From positions 1-29,546 of the IMG/VR virus record IMGVR_UViG_3300017765_000028: 29,546 nt of DNA, one strand, 5' to 3'. The stretch is from a virus. The position numbers were made by a program, and so were the translations under genes. Positions 6,684 through 14,611 of this stretch are shown piece after piece. Every line of letters starts with the position of its first letter. Within the stretch, counting starts at the first letter, position 1. The notes under the pieces were generated by a model. That model was not told the DNA's origin. It made no database searches and saw nothing but the letters and a program-made list of their open reading frames with translations.

Positions 6684-8168
6684 ATGAACAATCAATTTGA
6701 TATACCTGTTGAGTATCTTACTGACGATGAAATAGCAGAGCTTAGTAAGGTAGTAGGGCGCTTTGAAGAGGTATCTAAGAGAGACGAAAACCAAGAAGGT
6801 TTCATGTCTTTTGTAAAGCATGTTTGGCCTACCTTTATTGAGGGCAATCACCACAAGATTTATGCTGAAAAGCTACAGCGGGTGGCTGAAGGCAAGTTGA
6901 AGCGGTTGATTGTGAACATGCCGCCCCGACACACGAAATCTGAATTTGCGAGTTATTTATTTCCTGCTTGGTTGATGGGTCGCAAGCCCGAAACCAAGAT
7001 TATTCAGGCGACACACACGGCTGAGTTGGCTGTGGGTTTTGGTCGTAAGGTCAAGAACCTTATTGACAGTGAGATATATCGTGATGTGTTCCCTGAGTTG
7101 AAGCTTGCGGCTGATGCAAAAGCGTCTGGTCGCTGGTCTACATCTAAAGGGGGCGAGTATTATGCTGTGGGCGTTGGTGGCGCGTTGGCTGGTCGTGGTG
7201 CTGATTTGTGTATTATTGATGACCCTGTTTCTGAACAAGATGCGTTATCACCCACAGCCCTTGATAATATTTACGAGTGGTACACTTCAGGCCCCCGACA
7301 GCGTCTCCAGCCAGGAGGCGCAATAATTATTGTTATGACGCGGTGGAGTATCCGTGACTTGACAGCAAAGGTGTTGCAGAAGCAGGCGGAGGGTGGCGCT
7401 GACAATTGGGAGGTTGTAGAGTTTCCTGCAATTTTCCCCGATAATGACAAGGTTTTATGGCCTGAATATTGGAAGAGGGAGGAGTTAGAGGCTGTAAAGG
7501 CGTCTATTCCCGTTGCTAAATGGAACGCGCAGTATTTGCAGAACCCTACCGCCGAAGAGGGCGCGATTATCAAAAGGGAGTGGTGGAATGTTTGGGATAG
7601 TGGTGAGCCGCCAGCTTGCTCATACATCATACAATCATACGATACTGCCTTCTCTAAGTCAGAGAGAGCGGACTATTCTGCTATTACTACTTGGGGTATT
7701 TTTGAACCTGTGGATGGAGACGGGGAAGCCATCATCTTACTTGACGCGCAACGAGGTAGATGGGATTTTCCAGAACTTAAACAAGCTGCCCAAGATTTAT
7801 ACGAAGAGTTTGAACCAGACATGGTTCTTATCGAGCAGAAAGCCAGCGGTATGCCGCTCACGCAGGAGTTGCGGCGCATGGGCGTGCCCGTCACACCCTT
7901 TACGCCTTCAAGGGGCGCTGATAAATTTACCCGCATGAACGCCTGTGCGCCAGTGTTTGAATCTGGTATGATATGGCGGCCTGATATGAATTTTGCCGAG
8001 GAAGTGGTCGAGGAATGTGCCGCATTTCCTAATGGTGAGCATGATGACTTGGCGGATTCAATGACACAGGCTATACTGAGGTTCAGGCAGGGTGGGTTTA
8101 TTATTACTCCCTCTGATTATGATGAAGATGATTATAGAGAGTTTCGTAGGAAACGGGAGTATTACTGA
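6684..8168 (+). CDS. terL: Terminase large subunit
   Basis: The ATP-driven DNA packaging motor and nuclease, acting at the portal of the prohead. The 494-aa protein has a typical length. The N-terminal ATPase shows an atypical Walker A, MPPRHTKS (79-86), Walker B LCIIDD (175-180) and the coupling motif MTRW (218-221). The C-terminal RNase H-like nuclease has SYDTAFSK (D320), VLIEQKASG (E384) and GEHDDLADS (D454/D455). Both active sites appear complete. The start at 6684 follows AAAGGG; the stop overlaps the next ATG (TGATG). No small terminase subunit could be identified nearby. Confidence 0.97.
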   Translation: MNNQFDIPVEYLTDDEIAELSKVVGRFEEVSKRDENQEGFMSFVKHVWPTFIEGNHHKIYAEKLQRVAEGKLKRLIVNMPPRHTKSEFASYLFPAWLMGRKPETKIIQATHTAELAVGFGRKVKNLIDSEIYRDVFPELKLAADAKASGRWSTSKGGEYYAVGVGGALAGRGADLCIIDDPVSEQDALSPTALDNIYEWYTSGPRQRLQPGGAIIIVMTRWSIRDLTAKVLQKQAEGGADNWEVVEFPAIFPDNDKVLWPEYWKREELEAVKASIPVAKWNAQYLQNPTAEEGAIIKREWWNVWDSGEPPACSYIIQSYDTAFSKSERADYSAITTWGIFEPVDGDGEAIILLDAQRGRWDFPELKQAAQDLYEEFEPDMVLIEQKASGMPLTQELRRMGVPVTPFTPSRGADKFTRMNACAPVFESGMIWRPDMNFAEEVVEECAAFPNGEHDDLADSMTQAILRFRQGGFIITPSDYDEDDYREFRRKREYY

Positions 8169-8485
8169 TGGCTAAACCTGAAGCACCGATTATGCCCGAA
8201 GAGGTAAGGAAAAAGCGCAACGCAAGTGCGGAGCGTACTGAGCGTCCGTCTAGAAAGGCCTACAAAGAGATGGGCTTTACTGACGCTGAATTGAAAAAAA
8301 TGGGTATGAAAGATGGCGGCGAAGCTGTTCCTGCAAAATTCAAAGGCTTTTCCAAGCTACCTGAAGGTGTTCAGGAGAAAATGGACCCTAAACTTGCTCA
8401 GAAGTATGAAAAGGGTGGGGCTGTTGGCAGTTGCCGTGGTATGGGTGCTGCTCTGCGCGGTGGCAAGTTCTCTGGAGTGAAGTGA
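8168..8485 (+). CDS. Small basic protein with C-terminal GGAV...KFSGVK tag (105 aa)
   Basis: A Lys-rich protein with an N-terminal helical half (MPEEVRKKRNASAERTERP, then a FTDAELKKMGMKDGGEAVPAKF segment) and a Gly-rich C-terminus: KYEKGGAVGSCRGMGAALRG followed by GKFSGVK (about 79-105). The two genes downstream end in related tails, as does the protein at 12998-13237. It starts within the terminase stop and ends overlapping the next start, so it is tightly coupled in the packaging operon. It may be a minor virion or head-assembly protein; no function is known to me. Confidence 0.8.
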   Translation: MAKPEAPIMPEEVRKKRNASAERTERPSRKAYKEMGFTDAELKKMGMKDGGEAVPAKFKGFSKLPEGVQEKMDPKLAQKYEKGGAVGSCRGMGAALRGGKFSGVK

Positions 8486-8712
8486 TGGAAAAGATTGACG
8501 GCCTTACACCGCGTCAAATCCTCACCAAAGGTACTACGCAGGGCGTTGGAAGCCTTACCAATGCTCAGTATGACAATTATACTCTTCAGATTGATAATCA
8601 AAAGAAGGGCGTGCCTAATTACAGCAAGAGTCCTCGTAAATACGCATCTGGCGGCGCGGTTCGTGGTTATGGTGCGGCAACCTCTGGGACAAAGTTTAAG
8701 GGTATATTCTGA
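8485..8712 (+). CDS. Small protein with C-terminal GGAV...KFKGIF tag (75 aa)
   Basis: I chose the ATG at 8485 (MEKIDGLTPRQ), which overlaps the preceding TGA by one base, over an in-frame start at 8431 inside the previous gene. The N-terminal half is hydrophilic; the tail reads KYASGGAVRGYGAATSGTKF then KGIF, the same pattern as its two neighbours. The protein is basic with no Cys. The repeated TGATG junctions suggest equal production of this trio. Their function is unknown; a shared address signal for the head is discussed in the findings. Confidence 0.8.
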   Translation: MEKIDGLTPRQILTKGTTQGVGSLTNAQYDNYTLQIDNQKKGVPNYSKSPRKYASGGAVRGYGAATSGTKFKGIF

Positions 8713-8906
8713 TGGCAAAACCTTTTAAATCAAGAAAAGAAATAGCTAAAGGCTTTCAAAATAAGCCTTTTAGAGCGTTTAAAAAGCAGGGTATGATAGC
8801 TGATTTTATAAGAGCCATTCAGGGAGAGCTTCCTCCGTTTAAAAAATACGAGAACGGTGGGGCTGTAACAAAAGGCCGTGGCGGCAAGTTTAAAGGAGTA
8901 TTCTAA
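8712..8906 (+). CDS. Small basic protein with C-terminal GGAV...KFKGVF tag (64 aa)
   Basis: The third of three consecutive tagged proteins. Residues 1-45 are very basic and helical (KPFKSRKEIAKGFQNKPFRA); the tail is KYENGGAVTKGRGGKFKGVF, the most compact version of the motif. The start overlaps the preceding TGA and the stop overlaps the next ATG. The conserved tail on otherwise unrelated N-termini argues that the tail itself is functional. Confidence 0.8.
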   Translation: MAKPFKSRKEIAKGFQNKPFRAFKKQGMIADFIRAIQGELPPFKKYENGGAVTKGRGGKFKGVF

Positions 8907-9322
8907 TGTCTGGCATCATCCGCATTGAAATCGACATGAATAGCATCGAGGATATGATTCCCGGCTACGGCGATGGGGATGATGATAACTTTGTGTGTCC
9001 TGTTTCTACACAAGATGCCGATTTAAATAAAAAAAACAGACAAGTGGCAGTGGACGAAAGGCATTATGGCGTTCCTTCTGTTGAGAAAACAGAGAAAGAA
9101 ATGCGTTGTGGTACATGCGCTAACTTCAACTTACGCTCTGCGCTGCTTAATTGCATATCGGAGGGCTTGGGGCTAAAGGAGGGTAGTGGCTATTGTGACG
9201 AACTGCATTTTGTGGCTTCAATGGAAAACGTCTGTGATTTATGGTCTGTTGGGTCGCCCACAACAGATGGCGATTTAGACGATTATCCTTCAGACATGGG
9301 GAATCAGAAGGATATTATGTAA
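8906..9322 (+). CDS. Cys-rich putative metal-binding protein (138 aa)
   Basis: An acidic N-terminal part (1-65) is followed by a Cys-rich module, C68-x2-C71-x11-C83-x13-C97-x12-C110, with flanking aromatic residues (CGTCANFN, GYCDELHFVA, VCDLW). The spacing suggests a zinc ribbon-like fold or an iron-sulphur site of the high-potential type; I cannot choose between them from sequence. One more Cys is at 31. It starts inside the stop of the preceding gene and overlaps the next start by one base. Proteins with CGxCANF and CDxW motifs are familiar from marine phages, but I know of no assigned function. Confidence 0.75.
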   Translation: MSGIIRIEIDMNSIEDMIPGYGDGDDDNFVCPVSTQDADLNKKNRQVAVDERHYGVPSVEKTEKEMRCGTCANFNLRSALLNCISEGLGLKEGSGYCDELHFVASMENVCDLWSVGSPTTDGDLDDYPSDMGNQKDIM

Positions 9323-10476
9323 TGGACATAAAAGACCGTATTTTAGAGCCATTTGACTTTCAGAAGTCACCTAGTATGAGCAGCCAGATGTTTGAGGCTG
9401 CTCCTAGTGTATTTGGCGGAAAAGATGGTGCTAATCTATTGCAAACAGCCAACAGAGTTATGATTGGTGGGCCTTTGGATATATTTGACCTAATTGGTCG
9501 CGCTGGCGATGCTGGGCTTCGCGGTGCGGCGGAAGTAATTGGCGAGGGCTATGAGGCATTAGGCGGTGGGCAAGGTATGTCGAAGCGGTTAAAGCGAGAC
9601 ATTTACGGGTTGGGTCAGATGGCTGGATTAGTTGCAGGGGCAAGCCCTTCGTCTCTGTCTGGCGCGAGAGTTCCCTCCACTCGCCGCGCCTCCGCATCTG
9701 ACTCAACGCCTTCTGAGGGGATTATGAAGGCGTTAGAGAGTCCACCAAAACCTGCTGGTTTATTGCCCGCGCCAAAGTCTAGAAAAGCTTTAGAAGGTGA
9801 GATTGTTTCAGGGCCTTCTGATAAATTTCTTCAGGCTCAAGCAAAAAGAGACAAGGCAATCTCTAAACAAGGTAGAGAAGTATATGAAGAAGAGATGGAT
9901 TACCTTGGCTTAGAAGACTCTTTCCAGACAATTAAGGCAGATATTGAGGATGGTCTGGAGGGCGCTGTTGACAGAGGTTTCGAGCCTGTAGATGTAGATG
10001 GTTTCTTTGATGACTTTCAAGACACTGTTATGTATCGCCGTATGCAGGCAGAGGGGCGGGGCGAAAAGCCTAATATGGGTGAAATTATTGCCGAAGAGCT
10101 TCCTAAAAAGATTGATGATTATGAACAAAGCTTTGGTCTTTTTGTAGATTCCAATGATATGGTTAACAAAATTTCAAAAACAGCAGACAATGTTTATGGT
10201 TTTGGCATAAGCAAGGCGAAAAAGCGCCGTGATGATGCGGCGGAATCTGTTAGTAAGTTACGCTCTGAGAGAAATCGTTTGGCGATGGAAAACAACCAAA
10301 GAGAATATTATAGAAGCATTGGCATTACTGACGATATGACAGATGACCAAATAAGAGATATACTGTACGAGCGTCAAACAGGCATGCAGCGTGATTTGGC
10401 AGGGGCGGGCATTCCAGAGCCAAAGCAACAGAAACCCAATTTGCGTGTTGTGATTGATAATGAGGACTTAGACTAA
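9322..10476 (+). CDS. Putative internal or portal-associated virion protein (384 aa)
   Basis: The ATG at 9322 (MDIKDRILEPFDF), overlapping the preceding TAA, is preferred to a start at 9241 inside the preceding gene. Residues about 45-110 are Gly/Ala-rich and moderately hydrophobic (PLDIFDLIGRAGDAGLRGAA), a feature of proteins that insert into membranes on ejection. Residues 170-330 are acidic, helical and partly coiled coil. There is no catalytic motif. It sits directly before, and overlaps by one base, the portal gene. An internal virion or ejection protein is the best guess; confidence in the function is low. Confidence 0.75.
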   Translation: MDIKDRILEPFDFQKSPSMSSQMFEAAPSVFGGKDGANLLQTANRVMIGGPLDIFDLIGRAGDAGLRGAAEVIGEGYEALGGGQGMSKRLKRDIYGLGQMAGLVAGASPSSLSGARVPSTRRASASDSTPSEGIMKALESPPKPAGLLPAPKSRKALEGEIVSGPSDKFLQAQAKRDKAISKQGREVYEEEMDYLGLEDSFQTIKADIEDGLEGAVDRGFEPVDVDGFFDDFQDTVMYRRMQAEGRGEKPNMGEIIAEELPKKIDDYEQSFGLFVDSNDMVNKISKTADNVYGFGISKAKKRRDDAAESVSKLRSERNRLAMENNQREYYRSIGITDDMTDDQIRDILYERQTGMQRDLAGAGIPEPKQQKPNLRVVIDNEDLD

Positions 10477-12929
10477 TGGCAGTTGAAAAAGGCATAGGTT
10501 CAGGCGGTGACAATGTGGTGCCAATGAACCCTCAAGAACAAGCTGAAATTGATATCATTGAGATGGCTAAAGAACCCGGTCAAGTCACAATGGAAGATGG
10601 TTCTGTTATCATGGGAGACATTTCTGAAGAAATGATGATGACAGAAGTTCCGATTGACATTCCTTTTGACGCTAATTTAGCAGACTTTATGGACGATGCG
10701 GAAACTTCTTCTATCGCTTCTGATTTGATGGGTGACGTAGAGGACGATATGTCCTCTCGTGAAGATTGGGAAGACACTTATAAAAGTGGTATAGAGCTAC
10801 TTGGCATGAAGTATGAGGAACGCTCACAGCCATTTGAAGGCGCGTCTGGCGTTGTACACCCTTTGCTTGCTGAATCAGTTACGCAGTTTCAGGCGCAGGC
10901 TTATCGTGAGCTTCTGCCTGCTGGAGGTCCTGTTCGCACTCAAATCATTGGTGATGAGTCGCAAGATAGATTGGCACAGGCAGACCGTGTAAAAAATTAC
11001 ATGAATTACCAGATTACTTATGAAATGGAAGAATACGACCCTGAGTTAGACCAGATGCTGTTTTATCTTCCGCTAATAGGTAGCACCTTTAAGAAAATTT
11101 ACTTCGACCCCCTATTGCAAAGGGCTGTTTCTAAGTTCGTTCATGCCGAAGATTTAGTTGTTCCCTACACGGCAACAGACCTAGCCTCTGCAACACGCAT
11201 TACACACATTGTTAAAATGGATAAGAACGAAGTTCGTAAACTACAGCTTACAGGTTTCTATTCTGATATTGATTTGCCTGGGGATGGGTACTCTGAGGAA
11301 GATTATTCAGAGGTGCAAGAGACAATAGATGATGTTCAGGGAATTTCTCCGACTGGAAACAACGAAGACATTACATTATACGAAGTACATACAAACTTGG
11401 ACTTATCTGGCTTTGAAGATATGAATATTGAGGGCGAGGAAACTGGCCTGAAGTTACCGTATATTGTTACTATCTGTGAGAAAAACGGCAAAGTCTTGTC
11501 TATTCGCCGTAATTACGAACAAACAGACCCTCTACGCCGTGCCAAGCCTTATTTTGTACATTACAAATTCTTGCCTGGTCTGGGCTTCTACGGTTTTGGG
11601 CTTACACATATGATTGGCGGACTGTCTCAAGCAGCAACCAGCTTGTTAAGACAGCTAATTGATGCTGGCACCTTGTCTAACCTCCCAGCAGGGTTCAAGG
11701 CTCGTGGCGCTCGTATCCGTGATGAAGACGAACCACTAAATCCTGGTGAGTTTCGTGATATTGATGTCGCGGGTATGGACATCCGCCAATCTCTGATGAC
11801 GCTACCATTTAAGGAGCCCTCGCAGACGCTCTACGCGCTTCTAGGAACGCTTGTTGACTCTGGGCGTAGGTTTGCGTCTATGGCTGACATGAAGATAGCT
11901 GAGATGGGCGGAGAGACGCCTGTAGGTACTACTATGGCTATTATGGAGCGTGGCACAAAAGTAATGTCTGCTATTCATAAGCGGCTGCACTATTCTCAGA
12001 AAATTGAATTTAAACTTTTGGCTGGTGTTTTCGCTAAATTTATGGCGCCTATGTATCCGTATGCGGTACCAGGAGCCCCACCAGAAATAAAAACAACAGA
12101 TTTTGATGACCGAATTGATGTTCTGCCAGTTTCAGACCCAAATATTTTTTCTATGTCACAGCGTATTGCTTTGGCGCAGACGGAATTACAGTTAGTTCAA
12201 TCAAACCCTCAGATTCATGGAAATGAACAAGGGTTGTATCAAGCGTACAGAAAAATGTACGAAGCATTAGGAGTCACCAATGTTGATGCCATACTCCCTC
12301 CACCACCTGTGCCGCAACCTACGAATCCAGCTAAAGAGAATCAAGAGGCAATGCGAGGCAAGCCTTTACAGGCTTTCGCAGAACAGAATCATCAGGCGCA
12401 TATTGAGGCGCACCTCGCAATTATTGCAACACCTGTGGCACAGGCTAACGCAGCTATAGTAATGACGTTGCAGGGTCATATTCAAGAGCATCTTGGATTT
12501 ATGGCTGAGTCTATGGCGCAAGAAGAAATTGTGAATCAACTTTCACCAGAAGAACAAATGCAGTTGCAATCTTCTCAGGAGGGCATGATGGCTTTCCAAA
12601 CAGAGGTTGCTTCTCGCGCTGCCGAGCTTGTTGGTGAGTTGACTGAGCAATATGCACAGGCGGTTACTCCGCCACAGCAAGTAGACCCACTTGTAGCCAT
12701 ACGCCAGCAAGAGTTAGCTCTTCGCGGCGCTGATATTGAGCGCAAGACGAAAGAGGCCGATGATAAAGCTCAGTTTGAGCGGGAAAAAGAATTAAACGAC
12801 CAAATGGAAGCGCAGGCTCGTTTAGGTATTCAAAAAGAGGCTCTGAATGAAAAAACCAGAGTTGCAGAAGAGAGCATTCAAACTCAAAGGGACATAGCCG
12901 CCTTAAACAACATGACAAAGGGACAATAA
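10476..12929 (+). CDS. Portal protein (P22-like, 817 aa)
   Basis: The dodecameric channel at the capsid vertex, docking site of the terminase and connectors. The acidic N-terminus (1-95) is followed by the hallmark segment WEDTYKSGIELLGMKYEERS, then PFEGASGVVHPLLAESV and YRELLPAGGPVRTQ (about 97-157). Further on are DQMLFYLPLIGSTFKKIYFD, the VHAEDLVVPY segment, and PVGTTMAIMERGTKVMSAIH (stem/wing region). The C-terminus (about 690-815) is a long Gln/Glu/Lys-rich coiled coil, comparable to the barrel and tail of P22-type portals. The length is near that of P22 gp1 (725 aa). The start overlaps the upstream stop (TAATG). Confidence 0.93.
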   Translation: MAVEKGIGSGGDNVVPMNPQEQAEIDIIEMAKEPGQVTMEDGSVIMGDISEEMMMTEVPIDIPFDANLADFMDDAETSSIASDLMGDVEDDMSSREDWEDTYKSGIELLGMKYEERSQPFEGASGVVHPLLAESVTQFQAQAYRELLPAGGPVRTQIIGDESQDRLAQADRVKNYMNYQITYEMEEYDPELDQMLFYLPLIGSTFKKIYFDPLLQRAVSKFVHAEDLVVPYTATDLASATRITHIVKMDKNEVRKLQLTGFYSDIDLPGDGYSEEDYSEVQETIDDVQGISPTGNNEDITLYEVHTNLDLSGFEDMNIEGEETGLKLPYIVTICEKNGKVLSIRRNYEQTDPLRRAKPYFVHYKFLPGLGFYGFGLTHMIGGLSQAATSLLRQLIDAGTLSNLPAGFKARGARIRDEDEPLNPGEFRDIDVAGMDIRQSLMTLPFKEPSQTLYALLGTLVDSGRRFASMADMKIAEMGGETPVGTTMAIMERGTKVMSAIHKRLHYSQKIEFKLLAGVFAKFMAPMYPYAVPGAPPEIKTTDFDDRIDVLPVSDPNIFSMSQRIALAQTELQLVQSNPQIHGNEQGLYQAYRKMYEALGVTNVDAILPPPPVPQPTNPAKENQEAMRGKPLQAFAEQNHQAHIEAHLAIIATPVAQANAAIVMTLQGHIQEHLGFMAESMAQEEIVNQLSPEEQMQLQSSQEGMMAFQTEVASRAAELVGELTEQYAQAVTPPQQVDPLVAIRQQELALRGADIERKTKEADDKAQFEREKELNDQMEAQARLGIQKEALNEKTRVAEESIQTQRDIAALNNMTKGQ

Positions 12930-12997
12930 AATGTCAGCAAGTTCACTAAATCGTAAAGTCGCAGAAATACAAAAAATAAAGAAAATGGAGCGTAGAA

Positions 12998-13237
12998 ATG
13001 CCGCTGTTAAAAGGTATGAGTCAGAAAACGATATCGTCAAACATATCGAAACTGAGGTCGGAGGGATATCCGCAGAGACAAGCGGTGGCGATAGCTTTGA
13101 GACAATCAAATCCGAAGCCCCAAAAGAAAAGCCAAAAAAGTCAGCAGCAAAAAAAACCAGTAGCTCTAAAAAAGGGTGGGCTAGTAAAAAACTTCTCTCC
13201 GATAGCTAGGCCACAAAGGTTTAAAGGTGTTTTTTAA
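12998..13237 (+). CDS. Small basic protein with EGYPQRQAVAIAL motif and KFKGVF-type tail (79 aa)
   Basis: The N-terminus MPLLKGMSQKTISSNISKLR followed by SEGYPQRQAVAIAL is a pattern I know from many phage small proteins, so I prefer this frame to the 92-aa ORF that overlaps it (12931-13209). The middle is Lys/Gln-rich. The C-terminus, GGLVKNFSPIARPQRFKGVF, ends like the three tagged proteins after the terminase. TGGAG lies nine bases before the start. The stop overlaps the next ATG (TAATG), which supports this frame. The role is unknown; probably a minor head or morphogenesis protein. Confidence 0.75.
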   Translation: MPLLKGMSQKTISSNISKLRSEGYPQRQAVAIALRQSNPKPQKKSQKSQQQKKPVALKKGGLVKNFSPIARPQRFKGVF

Positions 13238-13551
13238 TGGCTCAAAAGAGACTTCAGAAAAACAGTGGGTACGATGAGTACGACATAGACGGGGATGGCG
13301 TTGTTACTGACGAGGAGTTAGAGCACGCGAAAGAAATTCGTCAAACTGAAAGAGATTTGCGTAAAAGTTTAGCTCAACTTCGTATGGCTAGATTTACATT
13401 AATAGCTATGGGCGCTTTTACCGCCGCAATGTTTATTGTGCCTCTTGATAGAGTGGAGGCATTGAGCGATATATCAAATCTTTTTTACATTTCTGGTGCT
13501 GGCATTGTGGGAGCTTATATGGGCACGACCGCCTGGATGAGTAGAAAATAA
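13237..13551 (+). CDS. EF-hand protein with two membrane segments (104 aa)
   Basis: Residues 16-27 (DIDGDGVVTDEE) are a canonical EF-hand calcium loop, with ligands at positions 1, 3, 5, 9 and 12 all present. A charged coiled coil follows (28-48), then two hydrophobic helices, about 51-70 (ARFTLIAMGAFTAAMFIVPL) and 82-100 (LFYISGAGIVGAYMGTTAW). The protein would sit in the inner membrane with a calcium-binding N-terminal domain. It lies at the head of a run of membrane proteins that includes the holin, so a lysis-related or entry-related role is plausible but unproven. The ATG overlaps the previous stop. Confidence 0.85.
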   Translation: MAQKRLQKNSGYDEYDIDGDGVVTDEELEHAKEIRQTERDLRKSLAQLRMARFTLIAMGAFTAAMFIVPLDRVEALSDISNLFYISGAGIVGAYMGTTAWMSRK

Positions 13552-13947
13552 ATGCCTAAACTTAATGAAAATACAGAGGTTGCACTTCCTCTTCGTAACA
13601 TCATATCAATGTTAGGCGCTGTTTCGTTAGCCACTTGGGCGTATTTTGGTTTGACAGCTAGGTTAAACACCATTGAAACAAACATCACTATGATGAATGC
13701 AGATTTGGAGCAAAACACAGAGTTTCGTATTAAGTGGCCTCGTGGTGAGATGGGTAGCTTGCCAGCAGATAGCGAACAGTTCATGCTGATAGAGCATTTG
13801 GCTCAACAATTGGACGAGTTGTCTGCACAAATAGATGAAGGTCGCGCTCCGCATGACCAGCAACAAAAACTAACAATAGATTTTTTGGAAAAACGTATTT
13901 CTGGACTAGAGGCTCAAATAGAGAAGTTGCGTAATGGGAGCCATTGA
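13552..13947 (+). CDS. Single-pass membrane protein with coiled coil (131 aa)
   Basis: It begins directly after the preceding stop. One transmembrane helix lies at about 12-33 (LPLRNIISMLGAVSLATWAY). A polar region (WPRGEMGSLPADSEQ, 62-77) and a C-terminal coiled coil (about 78-128) with heptad-like Leu/Ile spacing follow. There is no lipobox, so it does not look like an outer-membrane spanin. The arrangement of membrane anchor plus coiled coil would suit an inner-membrane spanin or a virion-membrane link, but no family is recognised. Its 3' end overlaps the next gene by 14 bases. Confidence 0.75.
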   Translation: MPKLNENTEVALPLRNIISMLGAVSLATWAYFGLTARLNTIETNITMMNADLEQNTEFRIKWPRGEMGSLPADSEQFMLIEHLAQQLDELSAQIDEGRAPHDQQQKLTIDFLEKRISGLEAQIEKLRNGSH

Positions 13948-14158
13948 AACATCTATAATATTAATATTGTATATGTCAGGGTCTATCATGGAGCATGTGG
14001 GCTATGATAATATAGCTATGTGTCTAAGGGCTAAAAGACACATTGAGCGAACTGGCTGGAAAGACAGTGCGAACAAAAGGTATTCTTGCGAGAAAAGAAC
14101 TGTTGAACTGAAGGAGGGGGTAGACGGCAAGCCGTATGTTTTAAAAATAGTGGAGTAA
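13934..14158 (+). CDS. Small protein with N-terminal hydrophobic segment (74 aa)
   Basis: The N-terminus MGAIETSIILILYMSGSIME is a hydrophobic stretch of about 14 residues, short for a transmembrane helix but signal-peptide-like. The rest is basic, with conserved-looking C29 (IAMCLRAKRHIERTG) and C52 (YSCEKRTVEL), which could form a disulphide if exported. It overlaps the preceding gene by 14 bases. A later Met at codon 14 would remove the hydrophobic segment, so I keep the upstream start. Similar short exported-looking proteins occur in marine phages; the function is unknown. Confidence 0.65.
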   Translation: MGAIETSIILILYMSGSIMEHVGYDNIAMCLRAKRHIERTGWKDSANKRYSCEKRTVELKEGVDGKPYVLKIVE

Positions 14159-14161
14159 AAA

Positions 14162-14602
14162 ATGGACCCAATGTCAGCTATTGCAATTGCCACCAGTAGT
14201 TTTGCTGCGCTGAAAAAGGGTTTCTCTTTGTCGAAAGAGGTCTACACTATGGCAAACGACATTGGCAAATTTATGGATGCCATCGACTCTGTCAAAAATG
14301 TCCACAAAGAGGAAAAGAAAAAATATGGCAGCGTAGGAGAGGAAGCCTTAAAAAGCTTTGTTGCCCATAAAAAAGCTCAAGAAATGGAAAATGAGTTAAG
14401 AAACTTTCTAATAGCTAATTATGGATTTAATGCTTGGCAAGATGTTCTTAGAATACAGGCCAAGATAAGAAAAGAAAGAATAGCCATGAGGGAAAAAAGA
14501 AGAAGGCAAGTGCAACAAGCAGTAGAAATAGCTTTCGTAATTCTTGTCGGCTGTGTAGGGTTAACTGGTATATATTTATTTGCCATGTATTTAAAAGGGT
14601 AG
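14162..14602 (+). CDS. Hypothetical C-terminally anchored membrane protein (146 aa)
   Basis: Residues 1-115 are helical and Lys-rich. The N-terminal MDPMSAIAIATSSFAALKKG is weakly amphipathic, followed by YGFNAWQDVLRIQAK. Residues about 120-143 (VEIAFVILVGCVGLTGIYLF) form one transmembrane helix near the C-terminus, preceded by the basic stretch REKRRRQ. By the positive-inside rule the bulk faces the cytoplasm. GGAG precedes the start. It belongs to the membrane-protein run just upstream of the holin. I recall such proteins in marine phages only as conserved hypotheticals. Confidence 0.75.
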   Translation: MDPMSAIAIATSSFAALKKGFSLSKEVYTMANDIGKFMDAIDSVKNVHKEEKKKYGSVGEEALKSFVAHKKAQEMENELRNFLIANYGFNAWQDVLRIQAKIRKERIAMREKRRRQVQQAVEIAFVILVGCVGLTGIYLFAMYLKG

Positions 14603-14611
14603 GAGGGGATT

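Noticed and set aside
12931-13209. 92-aa Lys/Ser-rich ORF after the portal
   Set aside because: It overlaps a frame with a recognised phage motif and shared tail; its own sequence looks like frame-shifted Lys-rich DNA. Mentioned as a finding because its start is well placed.
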